Source: Ignavibacteriales bacterium
GTDB taxonomy: Bacteria; Bacteroidota; Ignavibacteria; Ignavibacteriales; Ignavibacteriaceae
Assembly (NCBI GenBank): GCA_016714125.1
Contig: JADJNX010000004.1
Location: 1-11,387 of the forward strand
Length of the DNA stretch: 11,387 nt
Direction: 5' to 3'
The position numbers were made by a program, and so were the translations under genes. A model generated the notes under the pieces. The model had not been told where the DNA came from. It was given only the letters and a program-made list of their open reading frames with translations, and did no database searches. Numbering within the stretch: the first letter of the stretch is position 1; every line of letters begins with the position of its first letter. Shown here piece by piece: positions 1 to 8,355 of this stretch.

Positions 1-16
1 TTTGGCGAATTAATAA

Positions 17-315
17 TTAAAGATCGTCGTCGTCATCAATCTTTGGATCTGTGGTTCCATCCCCAAAAATCATCATCAAAATCGTCGTTGTCAAAATCAT
101 CTTCATCATCGTCAAGATCATAATCATCCTCTTCAAACAGATCGTTATCCTCGCAATTCTTGGAGATACTCTTCAAGGTCGGTCTCGTCAAAATCTTTGG
201 TCAGATCGTCATCTTCACTATCAACATCATCATCGAGGTCTTCGTCATCAAAATCCTCTTCATCAAAGTCCTCATCGGAGATCATCGTCAGGTTTCTCTT
301 TCCCGGTGAAGCCAT
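17..315 (-). CDS. Small, highly acidic Asp/Glu-rich hypothetical protein (frameshifted)
   Basis: I do not recognise a family. Read on the minus strand from the ATG at 315, the first frame gives about 57 residues starting MASPGKRNLTMISDEDFDEE and then meets a stop in LQELRG. One base over, the same composition continues (EDNDLFEEDDYDLDDDEDD...), and a second shift near 70-80 gives GDGTTDPKIDDDDDL and a TAA at 17-19. Joined, it is about 99 residues, with most of the body Asp, Glu and Phe. A GGAG motif lies 5-6 nt before the ATG, which supports this start. No membrane segment or known domain is visible, and the protein is probably soluble and disordered. Its chemistry resembles acidic tails such as the RNA polymerase delta subunit, but that is only a likeness. 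The plus-strand reading of this stretch is a low-complexity shadow. Confidence 0.6.
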
Positions 316-317
316 AA

Positions 318-829
318 TATCTCCGGCTAATCCAAAAAGGATTTTCGTTTTGTGATACTTTCAGTTTAAGCAATCCTGAATCATCCATTAAGGGCAGCTA
401 TAAGATTCTCCCTTTTATTTCCTGCAGTTTTCTTTTTGAAAAACATTACAATAAATTAAGAAAAAATGACTCACTAACAAATAAGCAAAAATATTTAAAT
501 ACACACCACAACTTCGATTTTCAAAATATTTTTAGGATTTTCCTATCCGCTGTAGAAATTAAAAAATATGTCATCGAAAATTCGTTACACCACAACACAA
601 ATATAATGACTGTTTGATATTTAATCTTTGAAATTTCCCTTCAAACATTTTTGTATTCCGGAATATGTAGCATGATATATGTCTTACGATTCAACCCTCA
701 ACAAATAATCGGAAAAATTCCCCTTAGATTAACCTAAAATTTCGTGACTCCTCACTTAGGAAAACACTTTTAAAAGCTATTGAAGTGCCTTGAGACTTTT
801 CTCTTCCTATTATTTATGAGTACAATGTC
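318..829. other. AT-rich intergenic region between divergent genes
   Basis: About 510 bases with no convincing coding frame on either strand, lying between the starts of the minus-strand acidic protein and the plus-strand peptidase. It should hold the promoters of both. I see no clean sigma70 or Bacteroidota-type (TTTG / TAnnTTTG) pair that I would call. Local symmetry is present: a perfect 12-bp palindrome at 654-665, and an inverted repeat TTTGAA / TTCAAA at 627-632 and 640-645 with a 7-nt spacer. No RNA gene was recognised. Confidence 0.6.
654..665. promoter_or_regulatory. Perfect 12-bp palindrome, possible operator
   Basis: TATTCCGGAATA is its own reverse complement. It lies in the AT-rich divergent intergenic region, about 165 bp before the peptidase start, where a dimeric regulator could bind. 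A palindrome of this length can occur by chance in half a kilobase of AT-rich DNA, so the regulatory role is a guess. Confidence 0.2.
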
Positions 830-2817
830 ATGCTTCAGCAAAAACGACCGATGAATATCGACGATCTTTGGGCGATGGAAAGAATAAACAAAATTTCCAT
901 AACCCCCGATGGTAATAAGGTATTCTTCACTTCTTTTCCGTTTACAGCATGGAGGCTAAACAAAGGAAATGGCAACATTTCTATGATCAACTCGACGGAT
1001 CAAGCCTTAAAGGGATAAAAACGAGTGAAAAGGAAGAGGGGTTCACTGTTTATGTTCCTGCACTCAACAAACTGCATATCTGCTCAACGACCAGATCTGG
1101 ATTTGTAATCCTGATGGAACGGAAGGAAAAATTAACTGATTATGTATCGGGTGTAAATTCATTCAAATTTTCACCTGACCGGAAAATATATTCTTTTCAC
1201 TTCTTCAGTTTATCCTCAATGTGGACTCGGAAATGAGTGCAACGAAACCATGACAAAAACTGGAAGAGAGCAAAGTTAAAGCATCCATTTTTACCGAACT
1301 CTACTACACTCGATTTTAATAGGTGGAGAGGCGAAAAAGAAGTCTTTTATTCCTTTTGGATATTGCCGCCAAAAAAGACTATGAACTGACTCAAGCTTAT
1401 TATAGAGTGTGCCACCGGTAGCTCTTGGTTCTGAAAATGATTTTGGTTTTCTCTGATGGCAAAGAGGTTGTTTTTACTGCAAACAAAGATAAAATGCTTG
1501 CAATCAGTACAAATAACGATGTTTGGACAATTGATCTCGATCCCGTACTTCAAGGAGGATCACCAACTTTCATGTAAAGATTTCAAAGGTGAAGGAAACG
1601 ATTTGAACCTGTTTATTCACCTGACTGCGAAATATATCGCTTTTCTTCGATGGAAAGAAAAGGTTTGAAGCTGATAAAAAGAGGATAATCCTTACAACAG
1701 ACAAATCGGACTACAGAGTGATATCTCCAAATCGGTTGATCTTAGTGCCGACAATCTGCTTTGGTCACCTGACAGCAATTCTTTACTTCTTATAGCGTCA
1801 CATGAGGTGCACAATCAGGTTTATGTTGCTGATGTAACTTCGGCAAAAGGTGACAAACCTGATTAAAGGACACAATATTGCAGACCTGAATATCACGCAG
1901 ACGGTAAAAATTCTTCTTCAGGAAACAGGCATCAACCATGCCTTATGAAAATATACAGTGCAAATGTTGATGGTTCAGATCTTACCCGTATCTCTTATGT
2001 AAATCAGCAAAGATTAAATCAATTGGCGATGAACGATATTGAAACTTTCACCACAAAAGGTGCAGGTGGAAACTCAAAGCACAATCGATATTGCAAAACC
2101 TGCAAATTTTGATCCAAAATTAAATATCCCGTTATTTTCCTCATTCACGGAGGGCCCACAGGTAACTGGAATGACGATTTCCATTATCGCTGGAACCTTC
2201 AGATGTTTTGGCCAGTGGATATGTGGTTATCGCACCAAATCCAAGAGGAAGCACGGGATACGGTCAAAAATTCACTGACGAAATATCCAAAGACTGGGGT
2301 GGCAAGGTTTATACCGACCTCATGAATGTTTATGATTATGCTGTGAAATCATTTAAGTACGTTGATAAAAATAATATTTTTGCTGCGGGAGCCTCCTACG
2401 GTGGATATATGATCAACTGGATTGCAGGACACACTAACAAGTTTAAAGCCCTCGTTTCACACGCAGGTGTTTTTAATCTTGAGAGTATGTTTGGCAACAA
2501 GAAAATTGTGGTTCCCTGAATGGGAATTTGGTGGCACGCCTTGGCAAGCAAGAAAGAATACGAAAAATGGTCACCTCACCGTTTTATCCACAATTGTAAG
2601 ACCCCGATGCTTGTAGTTCACGGTGCAAAAAGACTTTAGAGTACCAGAAGAACAAGCATTTCAATTATTTACATCACTTCAGCGCTTGGGAATTGATAGT
2701 AAATTTTTATATTACCCTGACGAAACTCATTTTGTTGCAAAACCACAGAACTCAAGACTCTGGTGGCTGACTGTTTACGATTGGTTCGAAAAACATTATA
2801 CACCGGAAACTAAATAA
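830..2817 (+). CDS. S9 family serine peptidase (prolyl oligopeptidase / acylaminoacyl-peptidase type), frameshifted
   Basis: Serine peptidase that would cleave oligopeptides. The N-terminal part has the beta-propeller repeat signature: KRPMNIDDLWAMERI near the start, then several SPDGK-like blades (about 890-950, 1160-1190, 1610-1650, 1760-1790 and 1890-1920). The C-terminal alpha/beta hydrolase carries an oxyanion-side HGGP-like stretch (about 2145-2165, in a shifted frame), GYVVIAPNPRGSTGYG, the nucleophile elbow GASYGGYM (Ser codon 2394-2396), the acid in VHGAKDFRVP (Asp 2632-2634) and the base in DETHFV (His 2728-2730). The full triad is therefore present. The frame changes at least eight times, but the family alignment is continuous, giving about 660 residues as expected for the family. 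No signal peptide is visible at the chosen ATG and there is no strong ribosome binding site, so the true start may lie slightly upstream. The stop is followed 13 nt later by the DUF1232 gene, suggesting cotranscription. Confidence 0.9.
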
Positions 2818-2830
2818 TAGAGAGGTTGTC

Positions 2831-3264
2831 ATGGAAGAGACAAAAGACAAAACCCTGGACTACACCGGTGAAGAACACCTGGACTTTCATGATGTCCCCT
2901 ACGAGGGGGGTCAGAAGGATAACGGGAATGGTGAAGATGACTATAATTTCGATTTCCTCGAGGACGATGAGGATCTTGAAAAGCGTGCCGAGTATGTAAA
3001 CGCCAATATTTGGGAAAAACTTGAAGAATCAGGTACCAAAATCTCGTTTGTTCGGGATATTATTGCACTTTACAACTATATGATCGATCCTTTTGTATCG
3101 TGGTATAGAAAAGCCATTGTGATTGCAGGGCTTATCTATTTTATTTCACCAATTGATGCCATCCTGATATAGCTCCGCTTTTTGGGTATATGGATGATAT
3201 GGTTGTGATTGGATCGATACTCAAATTCCTCGGTCACGAATTGTCTTCGTATTACGACAGATAA
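2831..3264 (+). CDS. DUF1232 / YkvA-family small membrane protein (one frameshift)
   Basis: Small protein of unknown biochemical role with the YkvA/DUF1232 core. The first about 60 residues are acidic and probably disordered (FLEDDEDLEKR). The core follows: a helix with LYNYMIDPFVSWYRKAIV, then a hydrophobic segment IAGLIYFISPIDAI. The frame breaks there at about 3163-3170. One base over, it continues as PDIAPLFGYMDDMVVIGSIL and ends HELSSYYDR with a TAA at 3262-3264, about 144 residues. The motif YFISPIDAIPD..P.FGYxDD is the hallmark of the family. The start is set by AGAGG 5 nt upstream. Without the frameshift repair the protein appears to end at 3172, inside the motif. It probably shares a transcript with the S9 peptidase upstream. 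Confidence 0.88.
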
Positions 3265-3289
3265 AACTGTCGATTCAGGAAAATATTAA

Positions 3290-3370
3290 CACGAAGTAGA
3301 GAAGAGAAGAAAACAAAAGAAAAATGCCCAAGCATCAACTTCTTTCACCTTTTTTCTTCTTGGCTTCGTG
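3290..3370. repeat. Imperfect inverted repeat with CACGAAG / CTTCGTG ends
   Basis: The ends CACGAAG (3290-3296) and CTTCGTG (3364-3370) are exact complements. The left arm is almost entirely purine (gaagagaagaaaacaaaaga) and the right arm pyrimidine (cttctttcaccttttttctt), so the two can pair imperfectly over about 30 bp. The tip can form ATGC-ccaa-GCAT (3324-3335). It sits between the DUF1232 gene and recN. It resembles the short dispersed cacgaag-type repeats of many Bacteroidota-like and environmental genomes, and could also act as a transcription terminator. Confidence 0.6.
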
Positions 3371-3415
3371 AATTTATCATTTTAATGGCATTAAGAATGG
3401 ATTTTCAATAAACAG

Positions 3416-5050
3416 ATGCTGTCCTCCTTTTATCAAAAGATTATGCTCTCATTAAAGAAGTAACCATTAATTTTGGTTCCGGACTCAACATTATCACGGG
3501 AGAAACGGGTGCCGGAAAGTCGATTATGCTTGATGCCCTTGGGCTTATTCTTGGTGGAAGAGCGTATATCGAATCGGTAAGAGGCGGTTCTTCAAAAAGC
3601 TGTGGTTGAAGGTGTTTTCAAAAAGGAATTGTCCCCGGATTCAAGACTCGGTGAAATTCTTGTTGAAAACGAGATAGACCCGGGAGATGAACTGGTAATC
3701 CGCAGGGAAGTGTCGGTAAAGGGGAACAGCAGGGCATTTATTAACGATTCACCTGTCAGTATTAATCTCCTGAAAGAGATTGGAGACAGACTTGTTGACC
3801 TCCACGGACAACACGAACACCAGGCAATTCTCCCATGTTGACAACCACATCGGTTACCTCGACAGCTTCGCAAAGACCCATCCGCTTAAACAAAAATATA
3901 CCGAAGAGCTTAATATCCTGATTAAACTTCTTTTTCCAAACAAAGAGATTGAATCAAAACGGGATGAACTGAAAGAAAAACGGGAATATTATGCATTTCG
4001 TTTAAAAGAGATCGATGCGGTTTCACCTCAACCTGGTGAGGATGTTGAACTTGAAAGAGAACTCAATATCCTTGAAAATGCCGAAAAACTGATGTCGTTA
4101 ACATCATCCTCTTTTCAAAGCTTTATGATGGCGACACTTCTGCTTACGATCTTGTTTACTCAGCAAAAAGATCTTGAATCACTCGCAAAAATTGACTCAC
4201 AATTCCTTCCCTTCTCGACGATCTTGATCAAGCATTAGCCGCGATACAGGAAGTGCCGACACGATCAGAGACTACACCAAAGGCATCGATCTTGATCCTT
4301 CAAAACTGGAATTAAGTCGTGAACGGCTGGTTGCAATAAATGGATTAAAACGAAAATTTTGCGGCTCACTTGAAGCTGTGATCGAAATGAGAGAAAAAAT
4401 TCATTCTGAGATTGACCTTGCCGACAATTTTTCCGAACACCTCTCACGAATTAACTCTGCAATTATTAAACAAAGAGAAATTTGTGGCAAAACCGCAGAT
4501 GAGCTTTCTGTAAAGAGGGAAGCATCAAGGGATGAACTCTCAAGCGGTATCCGTGAAAAACTTTCTGAACTCGGGATAAAGAGTGGCAAATTTGTTGTTA
4601 ACATGACCAAAGAAGAAGCCGGCGGCAAAGAAACCAACTTTGTTACCCTCAACGGGAATCGATTTAAATTTAACAAAGACGGCATTGATACAGTTGAATT
4701 TTACATTTCCACAAACGCCGGTGAACTCCCCAAACCGTTGGTAAAAGTGGCATCAGGTGGAGAAGTTTCGAGAGTAATGCTTTCATTAAAATCGGTACTT
4801 GCGGGGATGGATCAAATTCCTGTTTTGGTTTTTGATGAGATTGATACCGGAATCAGTGGCAGGATTGCCCAAAAAGTTGGATCAGCACTTAAAACCCTCT
4901 CCAATTTCCATCAAATTATACTCATGTAAACAGGCTTGGAGAATCGGGAAAAGTAAATGAAATTGCAAAACTTATCAGTGGTGCAGAAATAACGGGTGCC
5001 TCACTAAAAAGTGCCAAAGACCAATGGCTGGTGAAGGTCTCTTCAGTTAA
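3416..5050 (+). CDS. recN: DNA repair protein RecN (SMC-like ATPase), frameshifted
   Basis: RecN is an SMC-type ATPase that acts on double-strand breaks in recombinational repair. The N-terminal half starts MLSS...IKDYALIKEVT and has Walker A GETGAGKS (3499-3522), then the conserved DLHGQHEHQAIL. The middle is a charged coiled-coil region (about 3900-4560, rich in Glu, Lys, Arg and Leu). The C-terminal half has the ABC signature ASGGEVSRVMLSLK (about 4750-4790) and Walker B VLVFDEIDTGISG (about 4820-4860). At least seven frame changes occur, with homology resuming each time. The true end is in a shifted frame, MAGEGLFS and TAA at 5048-5050. About 545 residues are encoded, near the usual length of about 550, but the segment after FHQII that normally carries the THLPQ motif is missing (about 4915-4922). 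hemW begins 2 nt after the stop. Confidence 0.93.
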
Positions 5051-5051
5051 A

Positions 5052-6206
5052 ATGAAACAGGTTGCAGGGTTATATGTTCACATCCCGTTCTGTGACCACA
5101 AATGTATCTACTGTGATTTTTATTCTATCATCAAAGATGACAACAAAACTATTTACCTCAAAAATCTCTTAAATGAGATAAATCATTTTTCCTCCATTTA
5201 TTCAACTTCCCATCAATTTAAAACCATCTATTTTGGAGGGGGCACCCCTTCTATCATGGAACCGGAGTATCTCGGCAGTATAATTTCACACTTAAAAGAG
5301 AAATTTAAGATTTCTGAAGATGCCGAAATTACGATGGAAACCAACCCCGGCACGGTTTCCCTGGAAAAATTAAAAAGGTTCAGAGAGCAGGGCATCAACA
5401 GGATAAGTATCGGAATCCAATCGTTTGACAAAAAGGACTTAAAATTTCTTACAAGGATTCACACAGGTGAGGCAGCGGTTTTAACTGTTCATGACGCGTA
5501 TGAAGCGGGTTTCAGGGATATTTCGATCGACCTGATATTTAATCTCCCCGGTCAAACAAAAAGAAAATGGAAAAAAGAACTCTCGAAATCGCGACAAGTC
5601 TGCCAATTACCCATATTTCAGCCTACAGTTTGATTCTTGAGAAGGGGCCATTCTGAATAAAATGGTGCTAAAAGGGGGAAGTGGAGATGCAGGATGTGGA
5701 GATCGATTCCCAACTTTATGAAATTACGATGGATTTCCTTGCTGAGAAGGGGATTTGAACATTACGAAGTTTCCAAATTATTGTAAACCCGGTTTTGAGT
5801 GTAAGCACAATCAGATTTATTGGGATTGTCTAAATTATCTTTCTTTTGGTACCTCGGCACATTCATACATGGAGGGCAAACGATGGTGGAATTTTTCGGC
5901 TCTCACAATCTATAATACGGCAGTTATGAATAAAAATCATGCAATCGCAGGAGTGAAGAACTGACACAACACGATTTGTATGAAGAGTATATTATGCTTG
6001 GTTTAAGGAGTAGAGGCTTAAAATTTAAAAGAGGGGAGAATGACCCTGGACAGTTGGGGATTGGCAGTGAAGCATGGTATATGGAGCGGAAACAGATCAT
6101 AAACCAACTGGTTGTTGCCGGGAAAATGGTGATTGATGGAGATATGTTAAAATTGACAAGAGACGGGTTTCTTGTTTGTGATGAGATTGTGGAGCGATTA
6201 CTCTGA
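5052..6206 (+). CDS. hemW: HemW-like radical SAM protein (heme chaperone / coproporphyrinogen III oxidase-like), frameshifted
   Basis: Cytoplasmic radical SAM protein of the HemN/HemW family. HemW members bind heme and are thought to deliver it to target proteins. The cluster motif CDHKCIYCDF has cysteines at codons 5091, 5103 and 5112 in the CxxxCxxC spacing. YFGGGTPS (about 5230-5255) and METNPGT (about 5335-5350) follow, then NRISIGIQSFD. The family's HNxxYW motif appears as HNQIYWDCLNYLSFGTSAHSY (about 5806-5870). The short N-terminus, starting MKQVAGLYVHIPFC, is typical of HemW and not HemN. Frame changes at about 5575-5590, 5650-5690 and 5750-5780, plus a local slip around 5955, break it into pieces. 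The total is about 384 residues, normal for the family. The ATG at 5052 lies 2 nt after the recN stop, so the two are probably cotranscribed. Confidence 0.92.
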
Positions 6207-6289
6207 TTTGTCCATTTTGTCGTAATTTTGAATCATTATATATATTTTTTGCATCAAACTGATATAAAATTTAAATTTTGGAGATAAAA

Positions 6290-7250
6290 ATGTCTGAAAC
6301 TAACACAAAACAAAAAAAAGTAATTATTATCGGATCAGGTCCCGCAGGATTCACCGCTGCAGTTTATAGCAGGAAGAGCAAACCTTGCTCCATTGATCTT
6401 TGAAGGAATGCAACCGGGTGGACAATTAACCATAACCACTGAAGTTGAAAACTTCCCCGGATTTGAACATGGAATTCAGGGTCCCGAACTGATGGATGTG
6501 ATGAGAAAACAAGCTCACAGATTTGGAGCAGAGTCGATCTATCAGGAAGTAACTGAAGTTGATTTATCCAAAAGACCTTTTACAGTAAAAAGTTATGATG
6601 ACACATACACCGCCGATGCATTGATAATTTCGACGGGAGCATCTGCTAAACTTCTGGGAATTCCATCTGAGACAAAATTTATGGGATACGGCGTGTCTGC
6701 ATGTGCTACATGTGACGGGTTTTTCTACAGAAATCAGAGAGTTATTGTAGTTGGTGGTGGAGATACTGCACTTGAAGAGGCTACATATCTAACTAGATTT
6801 GCATCTGAAGTTTTAGTTGTACACAGACGCGATGAATTCAGAGGTTCTAAAATCATGGTTGACAGAGCTAAAAAGAATCCAAAGATAAAATTTGCACTTA
6901 ATTCAGTAGTTGAAGAAGTTGTTGGTACCGAGGAAGGGAACAAAAAACTTGTCACCGGAGCAATATTAAAAGATGTTAAGACAGGTGAAAAAACACTTCA
7001 TGAATGTGAAGGCGTTTTTATGGCGATTGGTCATCAGCCAAACACAAGTTTGTTTAAAGGTGTCCTCGATACAGACGAAAGTGGTTATTTGATCGTAAAA
7101 CCCGGATCAACCTATACCAATATCGAAGGTGTATTTGCCGCGGGTGATGTTTCCGATAAAACCTACCGTCAGGCGGTTACTGCTGCGAGGTTTCAGGCTG
7201 TATGGCAGCGAGTAGATGTTGAAAGATGGCTTGAATCGCAGGAGATGTAG
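6290..7250 (+). CDS. trxB: Thioredoxin-disulfide reductase (one open frameshift plus a masked one)
   Basis: FAD flavoprotein that reduces thioredoxin with NADPH in the cytoplasm. It starts MSETNTKQKKVIIIGSGPAG, the FAD-binding GxGxxG. Near 6373-6380 one extra base cuts the frame; the correct reading continues GRANLAPLIFEGMQPGGQL. The redox-active CATC is at 6702-6713 and the NADPH-binding GGGDTALEEA at about 6750-6780. HRRDEFR and the closing FAD motif AAGDVSDKTYRQAVTAA follow. Near the C-terminus the translated RFQAVWQR replaces the expected GSGCMAA because of three single-base insertions (7187, about 7192 and 7210) that cancel. Length is about 319 residues, as expected. GGAG 6 nt before the ATG supports the start at 6290, which also keeps the GxGxxG motif. 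It is preceded by an 84-bp AT-rich gap after hemW, which may hold its own promoter. Confidence 0.96.
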
Positions 7251-7263
7251 GGTTTTGAGTTAA

Positions 7264-7311
7264 ACCGCAAAGGCCGCAAAGAACGCAAATTTTAACTCCG
7301 ACTTGTCGGAG
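7264..7311. repeat. Dispersed aaccgcaaag repeat plus CTCCGAC hairpin
   Basis: Just after trxB: tandem degenerate units accgcaaaggc / cgcaaagaa / cgcaaat (7264-7290). These are followed by the perfect hairpin CTCCGAC-tt-GTCGGAG (7296-7311). Units of the type ccgcaaagacgcaaag are common dispersed intergenic elements in environmental bacterial genomes. With no T-run next to the stem, it is not a classical intrinsic terminator. Confidence 0.65.
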
Positions 7312-7318
7312 GAGAGAT

Positions 7319-7371
7319 AAACCACAGAGCCCACAGAGGACACAGAGGGAGATAATTAAAATCTCCCTCTG
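7319..7371. repeat. accacagag repeat ending in an 11-bp perfect hairpin
   Basis: Three degenerate units, accacagagc / ccacagagga / cacagaggg, lead into an exact 11-bp stem: CAGAGGGAGAT (7343-7353), loop AATTAAA, ATCTCCCTCTG (7361-7371). The cacagag unit is another common dispersed repeat type. Placed between convergent genes, the stem could stop transcription from either side. Confidence 0.65.
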
Positions 7372-7399
7372 CGAAACTCCGTTTAATCTGCGAGATAGG

Positions 7400-7438
7400 A
7401 CCTCACCCCCGACCCCTCTCCTAAAATGAGAGGGGAGG
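7400..7438. repeat. CCTCACCCCCGACCCCTCTC hairpin repeat
   Basis: A C-rich lead (acctcacccccga) runs into CCCCTCTC (7413-7420), a 7-nt loop CTAAAAT, and GAGAGGGG (7428-7435). This is the widespread 'cctcacccc...cccctctcc' repeat type found in intergenic regions of many bacterial phyla. Here it lies third in a row after the two other repeat types. Confidence 0.65.
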
Positions 7439-7505
7439 ATTACGATTGAAATTTCTCCACGATAATCCGCCTAATCCTTTGCTCCCATGATCCCTGTTTC
7501 GCAAA

Positions 7506-7533
7506 ATTACTGCATTATTGGATTACTGCATTA
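7506..7533. repeat. Short direct repeat ATTACTGCATTA x2
   Basis: The 12-mer ATTACTGCATTA occurs exactly at 7506-7517 and 7522-7533. The second copy runs into the last three bases of the minus-strand membrane protein gene. It is probably part of the same repeat-rich intergenic block between convergent genes. Confidence 0.5.
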
Positions 7534-7881
7534 CCTAAGCTCTTTGTTAACAAGGTGGCTGCGGTAGTAGTGTGCTGTTATGAGACCAATACCGGTGAAG
7601 AGGGAGATAGCGACTGCTACAAGGGGGTCTTCGTTTGTCAGCTTGTCGAGCCAAAAACCTGCACCAAGTCCCACACTAAAGAAGATCATAATTGTGCCTG
7701 ATACGGCGAGCCAATACGATTTTCTAACTTCTCTATTCACACCCATCAGATTATAAAGATCATCGGCAGGTAAATCTTTTTCAAGAAGTTTTTTCTTTTC
7801 AAGGAATCGAAAAATCACTGCTGTAATTATTGTTGCTCCAATCACCATAAAAAGGACAATAGGAACTAATATCTCTTCCAT
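7531..7881 (-). CDS. Hypothetical three-helix membrane protein, tandem paralog A
   Basis: Intact 116-residue protein without a recognised function. It is predicted to have a membrane segment at residues about 4-26 (ILVPIVLFMVIGATIITAVI), a short charged cytoplasmic or linker stretch with KKKLLEKDLPADDLYNLMG, a second helix at about 56-79 (YWLAVSGTIMIFFSVGLGAG) and a third at about 86-106 (PLVAVAISLFTGIGLITAHY), ending HLVNKELR. It resembles small bacterial inner-membrane proteins of the DUF6249 type, but I would not insist on that. It starts 1 nt after the stop of its paralog (7883-8230), and its Shine-Dalgarno sequence AAGGAG lies inside the last codons of that gene, so translation is probably coupled. 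It ends against the repeat block facing trxB. Confidence 0.75.
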   Translation of the reverse strand: MEEILVPIVLFMVIGATIITAVIFRFLEKKKLLEKDLPADDLYNLMGVNREVRKSYWLAVSGTIMIFFSVGLGAGFWLDKLTNEDPLVAVAISLFTGIGLITAHYYRSHLVNKELR

Positions 7882-7882
7882 T

Positions 7883-8230
7883 TTATTCTCCTTCCTTTTT
7901 ATTCACTTTTTCTCTCACATAAAAAGATGTTATAAGTCCCAAACCAACAAAAGTGAACATGATAAAGGGGGTATAATCATTTTTCACCCGTAATGTTCTT
8001 CACTATTGTACCCGTTAACATCCCAAGTCCAAACGACGCTGTAATTATTCCAAGGACAACCAGTATACCTTTTTCTTGCCTCCTGGATTAAGGAGGAGTT
8101 TTAGTTCTTCAGCGGTAAAATCCTTCGCGAGGATGATTTCCGTCTCTCTCGATTTGAAAAACATGAATGTTATTATCACTGCACCCGTAACGATGAACAT
8201 TACGATTGGTATCAGAAATTCGAATGGCAT
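7883..8230 (-). CDS. Hypothetical three-helix membrane protein, tandem paralog B (frameshifted)
   Basis: Paralog of the next gene. It starts MPFEFLIPIVMFIVTGAVII at 8230, with GGAG upstream. A linker KDFTAEELKLLLNPGGKKKVYW follows, where paralog A has KDLPADDLYNLMGVNREVRKSYW. The frame breaks at about 8065. One base over it gives VLGIITASFGLGMLTGTI (helix 2), and after another shift near 7980 it gives YTPFIMFTFVGLGLITSFYV (helix 3), ending KVNKKEGE with TAA at 7883-7885. Joined, it has about 115 residues with the same three-segment layout as paralog A. The translated ORF alone would end after 61 residues. Function unknown. Likely the first gene of a two-gene operon. Confidence 0.72.
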
Positions 8231-8355
8231 TGTATTTCTCCAAAATTGTTAATTGCTTCTGTAACTTCAGACATGGGGCTTAAGAAAAAGGTTACACCAT
8301 AACGAAAAATATTTCCAAATTTGTATTATTGCATTCATGAAAATTTATTTAACAG

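Noticed and set aside
51..317. Plus-strand 88-residue open frame rich in Ile, Lys and His
   Set aside because: It is the antisense of the acidic protein's Asp/Glu codons; it has no ribosome binding site and is low-complexity.
3592..3873. Minus-strand open frame within recN
   Set aside because: Shadow of a strongly conserved recN segment (DLHGQHEHQ) on the plus strand. The open frames at 4401-4685 and 5228-5431 (minus) are also shadows.
830..7250. Programmed frameshifting or an altered genetic code
   Set aside because: Breaks are scattered, many per gene, without slippery-site context, and the frames end on all three standard stops; sequencing indels explain them more simply.
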